Below, piece by piece: positions 27,401 through 34,559 of a stretch of DNA of 64,000 bases (position 1 is the first letter of the stretch; every line of letters begins with the position of its first letter). This DNA is from Sulfurimonas lithotrophica (GTDB lineage: Bacteria; Campylobacterota; Campylobacteria; Campylobacterales; Sulfurimonadaceae). The notes under the pieces are model-generated. The model did no database searches, was not told the origin of the DNA, and was given only the letters and a program-made list of their open reading frames with translations. Made by a program: the position numbers and the translations under genes. Location of the stretch: assembly GCF_009258225.1 (NCBI RefSeq), contig NZ_CP043617.1, forward strand, positions 2,108,001-2,172,000, in the 5' to 3' direction.

Positions 27401-27899
27401 AGGTGTGAAAAATTTAAGTGATTCAGAAACAAAAGCGAGTACTGTACTGATTCAAAATGGCAATAGTATTTTAATGGAAAAATTGAATATAGAAACTTTT
27501 AAACAAGCGCAAGAAGAGGGGCACCCATTTGTATGTAAAGAGAATGATTATACAGTTTCTGTAGATATTTACAGTTCTTCTAAACATCAGATAATCGGAC
27601 TTAAATATTTTAGATCTATAGAAAATGATATAGAACCAAATTTTAAGGAAAGTTTTCAAAATATAGATAAACAGTATGAGTTTTCTATACATAAAGGGGA
27701 AGTTGTCGTTATTTTAGATGAAAAAGAGAAAGTTCAGTATTTGGCGGTTGCTAATGGTGGAGGACAAATAGCTGGTACAAATCATAAGATACAAATTGAA
27801 AATATTAATACAAATGGTGTTGTAGCAGTAACTATCAATAAAAAAACAATCATAAAAAAAGCAAAAATTGACTTTTACGGAAATTTTCAGATTGGCTAA
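24426..27899 (+). CDS. cas9: Type II-C CRISPR effector nuclease Cas9
   Basis: 1157 residues, within the compact II-C size range. RuvC-I is at the N-terminus (LGLDIGVASIGFSL, catalytic Asp8). The Arg-rich bridge helix lies at about 46-72 (EERRKGRSSRRLNDRKSRRK). RuvC-II is IAIEGGKE with Glu529. The HNH domain has ECEIEHFIPRSHFWNNSQKN, with His610 as the general base. RuvC-III is YHHSIDALTVAL with His762 and Asp766. The C-terminal 300 residues form the wedge and PAM-interacting region and are not assignable by motif. All nuclease residues are present, so it should be active. It is the first gene of the cas9-tracrRNA-cas1-cas2 locus; no cas4 or csn2 is present, which defines II-C. Confidence 0.97.
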   Translation: MKRVLGLDIGVASIGFSLIDVLEKDGKTEFNNLTTNSIIFDVPELAEERRKGRSSRRLNDRKSRRKQHIRNLFFEHGLTDKSFVTEPSSYLNTLDVESDVYILREKALHQDLSKAEFIKALYSITTRRGYSNQFESTEQDENSAKENEKINGSISKNIQLIKEKGFILPTELLTYRRTQKEELGYQNIPVRNKGGNYTNSLNRKLHEDELKIVIFSQKDNRNIFASEEKCEKFYIAVRDVMMEQRPLKSFEDMVAYCSYFDKYHETPQKRMSLSSIYNIELTLKQSLSNYKTMDKKSGEIISLSKKQIDEVVAKWVNEPTSDKITFANIFTKTSLKNCKLNDVGGSAEVLNIKGFRELSAIFKQYNVDFYTEHRDFFEKALLILSYYKNISKRVEELQKSFTGKLEPKDEFINEVAKVSSIDGFGSFSVRFAKMVLEKMEQGNSFSEALESLGYFDKYLGMPAYDYLPPFNPTQADIKWLKENLSYFDTKHLYYKANSSKTVERIISVMRKLINDIIKKYGKIDEIAIEGGKELNSKKEEDKIKENQKDDKKINDEAKNLLKDKNIKDYDNPTKVRKAKMLIEQKYKCLYSNEPLTLKEALDEEECEIEHFIPRSHFWNNSQKNTILVLKKHNQNKTDVPPMEYLKQIGKWEDYKAAVHNSSMKESKKDWLTNEEKIEAIFDQDTNVFLANYLNDTRSSIKIIKNYLEHYLYPKTNRYGKDEQSNVRVVSAKAINELKHIWGIKELITSEDTGKKDRTTNYHHSIDALTVALCDKKGMFALHNFFKQKENKFKTKAMKENVSKNVPFTSEGETLHSFCSHLVEKYKNNELYVCPYNKIKTNKKGFKDGNKKLVVAQNSKGVKQLQELKNISLLPYDLLQEKKQLKVTDRTDEGVRMCVQEIVSQLDIFKQKGIREALPKYGEFLIAKRAEEEKFSVLEKELVNKQKADKKKEDVELSKQIDEIKSQLQSVRDEIAFSNCYFVTKNGTKQIVKGVKNLSDSETKASTVLIQNGNSILMEKLNIETFKQAQEEGHPFVCKENDYTVSVDIYSSSKHQIIGLKYFRSIENDIEPNFKESFQNIDKQYEFSIHKGEVVVILDEKEKVQYLAVANGGGQIAGTNHKIQIENINTNGVVAVTINKKTIIKKAKIDFYGNFQIG

Positions 27900-27925
27900 A
27901 GATGAATTACTCTAAAATTATACTC

Positions 27926-28013
27926 GTATCAAATGGGGATTTGATAGTCTGCTTAAGACAAGGGGTCCTCTCCGCACCCCGCAAGGTTTATCCTTTCAAG
28001 CGGAGAACTTCTT
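27926..28013 (+). ncRNA. tracrRNA between cas9 and cas1
   Basis: 27926-27959 is a degenerate copy of the CRISPR repeat (19 identical bases, then a bulged region, then AAGAC), on the strand that can pair with repeat RNA made from the minus strand. The tail folds well: TCTCCGC (27969-27975) pairs with GCGGAGA (28000-28006), enclosing a small AAGG/CCTT hairpin, and GGGG (27962-27965) can pair with CCCC (27977-27980) as a pseudoknot. A -10 candidate TATACT lies at 27919-27924. The 3' end is uncertain; CTTCTT just before the cas1 ATG is the only T-rich stretch. Confidence 0.8.
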
Positions 28014-28886
28014 ATGTTTAAACATATATTCATCAAAAACAGATCTCACCTCTACTATAAAAATAATTCACTTGGCATAAAAAATGATGATTTTGACACT
28101 ACTATATCTTTAGATGATATAGATATGCTTATAGTTGAAAACCAACAAACTACGATTACATCGTCGTTACTTTCACATCTAGCACAAAAAAATATCTGTA
28201 CCGTTTTTGTAGACGAAAAATATATGCCTTCATCTATCAATATCCCGCTTTATAAAAATAGTAGAGTTTCACTCGTACAAAAGGCACAGCAAAAAGTTTC
28301 CAAACCAAAGCACAACCAGTTGTGGAAACAGATAATCTTTGCAAAAATAAAGCATCAGTCTTTTGTCTTGGAAAAATATAAAAAGAGTAAAGCGATAGAT
28401 GGACTGTGGCATAAAGTAACCTCTGCCGATAAAACAAATATAGAAGCACTTGCCGCAAATATATACTTTCCAGAACTCTTTGGTAAAGAGTTCACAAGAA
28501 GAGATGACAGCGTTATAAATGCTGCACTTAATTACGGTTATAGCATTATAAGAAGTTCAATAGCCCGTTATATAATTGCTTACGGAATAAATCCGACAAA
28601 TGGTATATTTCATTCAAGCCAGTTAAACAATTTTAATTTGGCAGATGATTTTATAGAAGTATTTCGTCCTGTTGTGGATGAGTTTGTACATTGTAATATT
28701 AAAAGTAAAAGTTTTGGATGGGAAGAAAAAAAGAAGTTTTCTGTACTACTTTATGAGTATGAATTGTTTAATATAGAAGAGGAACGTAAAATCTCTCTTG
28801 ATAATGCAATAAAAACAGTTGTCGCCTCTTATCAGTCTTTTTGTCTGGGTAAAAGAGAAAACATAAATATAGCAAAAATGATATGA
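28014..28886 (+). CDS. cas1: CRISPR adaptation integrase Cas1
   Basis: 290 residues. The metal-binding catalytic triad of Cas1 is visible: Glu144 in NIEALAANIYFPELF, His200 in GIFHSSQLNNFN, and Asp211/Asp212 in LADDFIEVFRP. Length and motifs fit a type II Cas1. With Cas2 it integrates new spacers. Its Shine-Dalgarno (GGAG at 28002-28005) lies inside the last stem of the tracrRNA, so translation may depend on the state of that stem. The stop overlaps the cas2 start by four bases. Confidence 0.96.
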   Translation: MFKHIFIKNRSHLYYKNNSLGIKNDDFDTTISLDDIDMLIVENQQTTITSSLLSHLAQKNICTVFVDEKYMPSSINIPLYKNSRVSLVQKAQQKVSKPKHNQLWKQIIFAKIKHQSFVLEKYKKSKAIDGLWHKVTSADKTNIEALAANIYFPELFGKEFTRRDDSVINAALNYGYSIIRSSIARYIIAYGINPTNGIFHSSQLNNFNLADDFIEVFRPVVDEFVHCNIKSKSFGWEEKKKFSVLLYEYELFNIEEERKISLDNAIKTVVASYQSFCLGKRENINIAKMI

Positions 28887-29215
28887 GTAGATTTAGACGT
28901 ATGGTTTTATTTGCAATGTTTGATATGCCTACAGAGACAAAGGGTGATCTAAAAAGATATAGACAATTTAGAAAAGACTTGCTTTCATATGGCTTTATAA
29001 TGTTTCAGTACTCTGTATATGTCCGATTTTGTGACAGTTTGTATATGGCAGAAAAATATGAAGCAAAAATTGAAGAGGTTGCACCTGAAAAAAGTTCTAT
29101 TCGAGTACTTCGAGTTACAGAAAATCAATACAAAAATATGATAATTGTTGAAAACTATCGAGAAAAACCAGAGGAAAAAGTAGAAGAGATGACACAACTT
29201 GTTATGGTTTTTTAG
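28883..29215 (+). CDS. cas2: CRISPR adaptation protein Cas2
   Basis: 110 residues. The ferredoxin-like fold begins with MVLFAMFDMPTETK; Asp14 is the conserved Cas2 acidic residue. GFIMFQYSVYVRFCDS is the second characteristic strand. It is translationally coupled to cas1 (ATGA overlap). Only 49 bases separate its stop from the first CRISPR repeat. Confidence 0.95.
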   Translation: MSRFRRMVLFAMFDMPTETKGDLKRYRQFRKDLLSYGFIMFQYSVYVRFCDSLYMAEKYEAKIEEVAPEKSSIRVLRVTENQYKNMIIVENYREKPEEKVEEMTQLVMVF

Positions 29216-29255
29216 AAGGTAACGTCTCTAAAAAGTCCTAAATATAGTACCTTTG

Positions 29256-29294
29256 AGCTACTCTATTGTATCAAATGGGGATTTGAGAGTAGCT
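29256..29294. repeat. Inverted repeat joining the array edge to the first repeat
   Basis: AGCTACTCT at 29256-29264, directly before the first repeat, is the exact reverse complement of AGAGTAGCT at 29286-29294 inside that repeat. On the minus-strand array transcript it would fold the last repeat into a hairpin. It could act as a processing or termination signal, or as a landmark for Cas1-Cas2. Confidence 0.5.
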
Positions 29295-31386
29295 GAAGAC
29301 GAAGCGAATAGAGAGCGTAGCTCGTTGTGCATTGTATCAAATGGGGATTTGAGAGTAGCTGAAGACCAAAGTGAAAGTTTAGAGTATTATTCTAAAATTG
29401 TATCAAATGGGGATTTGAGAGTAGCTGAAGACACGAGTTTAGCACTATAACATCACTTTTAAATTGTATCAAATGGGGATTTGAGAGTAGCTGAAGACGC
29501 ATGTTCTGTAGCACCGACTATCTTCATAATTGTATCAAATGGGGATTTGAGAGTAGCTGAAGACAGTATGTTTTTATATAAATGATTTAGAACAATTGTA
29601 TCAAATGGGGATTTGAGAGTAGCTGAAGACTGTGTTTCAGATGGCGAAGGGGATTATGATATTGTATCAAATGGGGATTTGAGAGTAGCTGAAGACTTTT
29701 CGCAAGAGGACAATTCAACCACCAGAATTGTATCAAATGGGGATTTGAGAGTAGCTGAAGACCATACCATCTGAATTACATAGCACTTTATAATTGTATC
29801 AAATGGGGATTTGAGAGTAGCTGAAGACAAACTCAGTCAAGTTGATGTCACCTGTAGTATTGTATCAAATGGGGATTTGAGAGTAGCTGAAGACGCAGGT
29901 AAACGCATTATGATTTCTTTGCGAATTGTATCAAATGGGGATTTGAGAGTAGCTGAAGACTGTTATCTCATCATATTAGAAAAATAAACTATTGTATCAA
30001 ATGGGGATTTGAGAGTAGCTGAAGACATGACAGGTGTATTTATAGCACTTGGAACAATTGTATCAAATGGGGATTTGAGAGTAGCTGAAGACTACCTAAA
30101 AGAGCTGGACGCATACAGCTTGATTGTATCAAATGGGGATTTGAGAGTAGCTGAAGACACTAATTCTCAATTGAAATTCCAAAATGAGATTGTATCAAAT
30201 GGGGATTTGAGAGTAGCTGAAGACATAGCTTACAAATGGTAAAAGCAGAATCAGATTGTATCAAATGGGGATTTGAGAGTAGCTGAAGACAAAGGTGTAA
30301 TAAATGAATCTAAAACCAAATTGTATCAAATGGGGATTTGAGAGTAGCTGAAGACCATAACTTTGTCGGAGGTGTTACGAAAAGTATTGTATCAAATGGG
30401 GATTTGAGAGTAGCTGAAGACGGTATAACTCAACTAATGGGGATGAATTAATTGTATCAAATGGGGATTTGAGAGTAGCTGAAGACTATGAAAACATAAT
30501 TGATAGCGTTCTGCGTATTGTATCAAATGGGGATTTGAGAGTAGCTGAAGACTAGACTTTTCGCCATCAAAACCTTTACGTTATTGTATCAAATGGGGAT
30601 TTGAGAGTAGCTGAAGACTGTCCTACTGATATATTGATACTCATTTTTATTGTATCAAATGGGGATTTGAGAGTAGCTGAAGACAGACAAATTAGGAAAT
30701 GAAATTACAAAAGAATTGTATCAAATGGGGATTTGAGAGTAGCTGAAGACTAAGCACTATAACTTACCGATATGTTAATTATTGTATCAAATGGGGATTT
30801 GAGAGTAGCTGAAGACAGTAGTAGCTGATACGATACCGACTAAGAAATTGTATCAAATGGGGATTTGAGAGTAGCTGAAGACGTACAAGCTGACTACTCA
30901 TTCACTATGAAATTGTATCAAATGGGGATTTGAGAGTAGCTGAAGACCCTTGTCTTAGCTTATTAGCTCTTTTTTGAATTGTATCAAATGGGGATTTGAG
31001 AGTAGCTGAAGACAAAAGTGTTTTATGATCTAAATGCACCGGCATTGTATCAAATGGGGATTTGAGAGTAGCTGAAGACATGTTTGTTGGCAAAGAGCTT
31101 TTAACTAAAATTGTATCAAATGGGGATTTGAGAGTAGCTGAAGACCGCGTGGGTACAAAACCCTAATTTAATTTATTGTATCAAATGGGGATTTGAGAGT
31201 AGCTGAAGACATGAGTAGAGTTACTTATTATTCATTAGATATTGTATCAAATGGGGATTTGAGAGTAGCTGAAGACCGCGTGGGTGCAAAACCCTAATTT
31301 AATTTATTGTATCAAATGGGGATTTGAGAGTAGCTGAAGACATGAGTAGAGTTACTTATTATTCATTAGATATTGTATCAAATGGG
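29265..31386 (-). CRISPR. Type II-C CRISPR array, 32 full repeats, one truncated repeat, 32 spacers
   Basis: The 36-bp repeat begins ATTGTATCAAATGGGG and ends GAGAGTAGCTGAAGAC on the plus strand and looks identical in all 32 full copies. Spacers are 30 nt, six of them 29 nt. A 33rd copy (31372-31386) keeps only the first 15 bases. On the minus strand each repeat ends TTTGATACAAT, an extended -10 (TGnTACAAT), as in the repeat-embedded promoters of Neisseria II-C arrays. Together with a tracrRNA anti-repeat of plus-strand polarity, this sets transcription on the minus strand, toward cas2. The last two spacers at the right edge are a near-perfect duplication of the two before them. Confidence 0.98.
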
Positions 31387-31676
31387 AATATTCATTACAA
31401 CATTTAATAAATGTATATAGTTATAAAGGCTTTTTGCATCAAAATTACTTACTTTTAGAACAAATATAGTATATATAACTTTACTTGTTCCAAATAGTGT
31501 TCAAAAATTGAAAATCAACACTCCCATAACTATTTAATACTTTTTAAACAAACATAATCAAAATCCATAAAAAAATAAAATTTGTAGAATTGTGCATTTT
31601 ATATGGAGTATCTATCTAGTAGATAATTTTAAAAAGTTATAAAATTGTATTATAAAACCTTATTAGGAGGAGATAG
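31387..31676. other. AT-rich gap between the array and the alcohol dehydrogenase gene
   Basis: 290 bases without a convincing gene. On the minus strand this is the region upstream of the array transcript, so it is the candidate leader. It holds widely spaced GAACAA (31458) and TTGTTC (31485), and the palindrome at 31613. A strong AGGAGGAG just before 31677 belongs to the next gene. Confidence 0.5.
31613..31625. promoter_or_regulatory. 13-bp palindrome upstream of the alcohol dehydrogenase
   Basis: TATCTAGTAGATA is a perfect 6-1-6 palindrome, 51 bases before the start codon, in promoter position. It is probably an operator for an unidentified regulator. Confidence 0.4.
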
Positions 31677-32828
31677 ATGCAAACATCGCAAAATCCGTCT
31701 CGAAGAGATTTTATTAAAACCTCGGCAGCAATCGGTGCGGGACTCATACTTTGGAGTCCTGTTCTAGCAACAGACAAAGGAGATAAAATGAACGCTATAA
31801 CAACAAAAGGATACGCGGCATTTGATGAGTCGGGTGTTTTAAAACCTTGGACTTTTACCAGACGCCCTGTAGGTGATAACGATGTACTTATCGATATAAA
31901 ATTTGCAAGCATCTGCCACTCTGATATACACCAAGAAAAAGGTCACTGGGGTAAACAACAATACCCTCAAGTTCCTGGTCACGAGATAGCAGGTGTCGTA
32001 ACTGCAGTCGGTAAAAACGTGACTAAGTTCAAAGTTGGAGACCGTGCAGGTGTGGGTTGTATGGTTGATGGATGCACTACTTGTGAAAATGAGGAACAGT
32101 ACCAGAGCGATACACTATTTACATACGGTTATCCAGATAAAAGAGAACCTACGAGGATATCTCAAGGCGGATACTCAAAACAGATAGTCGTAAGAGACCA
32201 CTATGTTGTTCACATTCCGGATAGTCTTAGTTTTGAAAATGCCGCACCGCTTTTATGTGCAGGGATTACGACTTACTCACCTATTATGAGAGCAGACTTT
32301 AAAAAAGGCGATAAAGTAGCAGTAGCGGGAATCGGAGGCTTAGGGCATATGGCTGTAAAATTTGCGCTAAGTAGAGGTGCCGAGGTTTATGCTTTTACTA
32401 CAAGTGCCGACAAAGTAGAAGATATCAAAGCTTTTGGTGTAAAAGAGGTAATCGTCGTAGATGATACTAAAAAACTTTACGAATACGCAGGACAAATGGA
32501 TTATATGATTTGTACAATCCCTTATCAGTTTGATGTCGCAGCTTATGCATCTGTAGTTAAACCTTATGGATTTTTCACTCAGGTGGGGATGCCAGAAGCT
32601 TTTGAAATCACACTAAACAATCTTGGTCTTTCTTTCTCAAGGGTTAATTTTAATGCTTCTCTTATCGGAGGGATGAAAGAGACTCAGGAAGTAGTAGATT
32701 ATTGTGCGGAAAATAAAATATATCCGCAAATAGAGATAATAGATGCTAAAGATATTACTGATGCATGGAAGAAAGTTGAAAACAAACAAGCAAGGTTCAG
32801 ATACGTAATCGATACGGCTACAATTTAA
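31677..32828 (+). CDS. Zinc-type NAD(P)-dependent alcohol dehydrogenase with Tat leader
   Basis: 383 residues. A twin-arginine leader (PSRRDFIKTSAAIGAGLILW) precedes an MDR-family alcohol dehydrogenase of the YahK/cinnamyl-alcohol type. The catalytic zinc region is ASICHSDIHQEKGHWG with VPGHEIAG, and the cofactor motif is VAGIGGLGHMAVKFA. The structural-zinc lobe is abnormal: CTTCENEEQYQSD keeps two of the four usual Cys and is three residues short. A second start exists at codon 38 (ATG 31788), preceded by AAAGGAGATAAA, which would yield a leaderless 346-residue cytosolic enzyme of normal family length. Both starts have strong ribosome sites. The end overlaps the convergent antiporter gene by 11 bases. 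Confidence 0.85.
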   Translation: MQTSQNPSRRDFIKTSAAIGAGLILWSPVLATDKGDKMNAITTKGYAAFDESGVLKPWTFTRRPVGDNDVLIDIKFASICHSDIHQEKGHWGKQQYPQVPGHEIAGVVTAVGKNVTKFKVGDRAGVGCMVDGCTTCENEEQYQSDTLFTYGYPDKREPTRISQGGYSKQIVVRDHYVVHIPDSLSFENAAPLLCAGITTYSPIMRADFKKGDKVAVAGIGGLGHMAVKFALSRGAEVYAFTTSADKVEDIKAFGVKEVIVVDDTKKLYEYAGQMDYMICTIPYQFDVAAYASVVKPYGFFTQVGMPEAFEITLNNLGLSFSRVNFNASLIGGMKETQEVVDYCAENKIYPQIEIIDAKDITDAWKKVENKQARFRYVIDTATI

Positions 32829-34422
32829 TAGCCTCTTCAAACATAGCACTTGCAGTTTTTTCCGTCTCTACAATTATATGTGAGAGGTTTAAACTTGAAA
32901 GTGCTTCTTGTTCTTCATATTTATTTACTTTAACTATTGTCTTTTTATTTTCTCTCAAATCTTTTACCGCCTGACATATCTGATGAAGTTTTTCGGAGTT
33001 TCCTATAGATATAACTACCGCTGATGCATCTTTGATATTTACGGATTCGAGTACGTTTTTTTGTGCAGCGTTTCCAAATATAACAGGCTTGTTTAACTTT
33101 CTAGCCTCTTTTACGCTTAAAATATCATTCTCTATGGCAATATAATCCATATTTTTTTTCTCTATTAACCTTGATATATTTTTACCAAGTCTGCCGTAAC
33201 CTATCAGCACGATATGGTTACTTAGTTTTTCATTGTTATCGGGAGATGTATATTCTTGGGATTCTTCAGGAGTGTAACTAAACATATCAACTATTTTAGA
33301 TATATTTTTCAAAACAAAAGGCGTCATAATCATACTGATAACTACCATAACTACAAGTACTTGACCGATAACTGGATCAATCAAGTTCTTTGCAAAAGAG
33401 AGTTCAAATATAACCAAACCGAACTCTCCAAACTGAAAAAGGGTAATAGCACTCTTTAGTGCAACTCTTGAATCCGTAGCAAATCTAAGCAATAAATATA
33501 TAATTAGTATTTTTGCCAAAATAAGTACAGGCAATATCAATAAAACAGTATATATGTTTTCAAATATGATGCTAAAGTTAAGCTGCATCCCCACAGTTAC
33601 AAAAAAGACACCCAGCAAAAGATCTCTAAATGGTACAAGGTCGGCTTCTACCTGATGCTTGTAGTGAGTTTCAGCTATCATCATTCCTGCTATAAAAGCT
33701 CCTAATGAGTATGAAAATCCAAACGCATGAGCCAAATACGATGCACCCATAACAATAAGTAAAACAGACCCAACAAATATCTCATTTGATTTTGTTTTGC
33801 TTACCTGATGAAAAAACGGTTCTATCAAATACTTACCGACTAAAAATAAACCCATAAGTAAAACAACAGCATTGAGCAAAGTCTCAATAAGTAACGAAGA
33901 TACTGATTTATCCGTTACGCTAAACATGGTTATCATTAAAAGTATCGGTATAACCGCTATATCTTGAAAAAGTAATATTCCAAGCACTTTTCGACCGTAG
34001 AGTTTATTTATATCACCGTTTTCATTAAGCAGCTTTAATACTATGGCGGTTGAGGACAAAGCTAAAGCAGCTCCGATAATAATAGATGACTTAGCCTCTA
34101 TTGAAAAAATATTATGTGCTAAAAATGAAAAAAATGCGGCTGTTATGAAAACCTGGAGTGCTCCGTATAAAAAAACCTCTTTTTTCATTTTAATTAAATT
34201 TCGTACCGAAAATTCTAATCCGATAGTAAACATTAAAAATACTACACCAAACTCTGCTATTTCTTTTAGTTCGTGAGAATTTATTGCATCGTGAAGTTCA
34301 TACCCGTAAGCTATAATCGTACCCGTTGCGATATAGCCTATGATAGTTGGGATTGAGAATTTTTTAAGAAATAAATTTAAAATTGTTGCGCTTAAAATTG
34401 AAAATATTATTATCTCTAACAT
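32818..34422 (-). CDS. Kef-type CPA2 monovalent cation:proton antiporter
   Basis: 534 residues. About 12 membrane helices occupy 1-380, with the CPA2 motifs EFGVVFLMFTIGLEFSVRNL and YSLGAFIAGMMIAETHYKHQ. A C-terminal RCK/TrkA-N domain (about 410-530) begins VLIGYGRLGKNISRLI. It most likely exchanges potassium or sodium for protons with nucleotide gating through the RCK domain. No KefG/KefF ancillary flavoprotein is adjacent, so glutathione control is not supported. Confidence 0.9.
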   Translation of the reverse strand: MLEIIIFSILSATILNLFLKKFSIPTIIGYIATGTIIAYGYELHDAINSHELKEIAEFGVVFLMFTIGLEFSVRNLIKMKKEVFLYGALQVFITAAFFSFLAHNIFSIEAKSSIIIGAALALSSTAIVLKLLNENGDINKLYGRKVLGILLFQDIAVIPILLMITMFSVTDKSVSSLLIETLLNAVVLLMGLFLVGKYLIEPFFHQVSKTKSNEIFVGSVLLIVMGASYLAHAFGFSYSLGAFIAGMMIAETHYKHQVEADLVPFRDLLLGVFFVTVGMQLNFSIIFENIYTVLLILPVLILAKILIIYLLLRFATDSRVALKSAITLFQFGEFGLVIFELSFAKNLIDPVIGQVLVVMVVISMIMTPFVLKNISKIVDMFSYTPEESQEYTSPDNNEKLSNHIVLIGYGRLGKNISRLIEKKNMDYIAIENDILSVKEARKLNKPVIFGNAAQKNVLESVNIKDASAVVISIGNSEKLHQICQAVKDLRENKKTIVKVNKYEEQEALSSLNLSHIIVETEKTASAMFEEAIKL

Positions 34423-34484
34423 ATATGCACCTTAATAAATATAAAGTGCATTATACATTATAAAAATAATATTTATTTTAGGAG

Positions 34485-34516
34485 ACAAAGCCTTTTGAAA
34501 ATAGGCTTTGTTTTTT
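34485..34516 (+). terminator. Terminator-like hairpin with T tract on the plus strand
   Basis: ACAAAGCCT (34485-34493) pairs with AGGCTTTGT (34503-34511), followed by TTTTT. Both flanking genes are on the minus strand, so the T tract is on the side opposite to the porin transcript that should end here. On the minus strand the same stem, aided by a second stem at about 34536-34552, could still end porin transcription. Otherwise it terminates an unseen plus-strand transcript. Confidence 0.5.
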
Positions 34517-34559
34517 AGGGAGAATGAATGAATTTGCCCCAAATTGAGGCATGATATTT

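Noticed and set aside
27926-27959. Stray CRISPR repeat downstream of cas9
   Set aside because: It diverges after 19 bases and is followed by a structured tail, so it is the tracrRNA anti-repeat and not a remnant array.
29253-31093. Several open reading frames of 60-80 codons on both strands inside the CRISPR array
   Set aside because: They are translations of the repeat units, without ribosome sites.
24426-31386. Recent horizontal acquisition of the CRISPR-Cas block as a mobile island
   Set aside because: No integrase, transposase, tRNA or flanking direct repeats are seen, and base composition by eye is like the neighbours.
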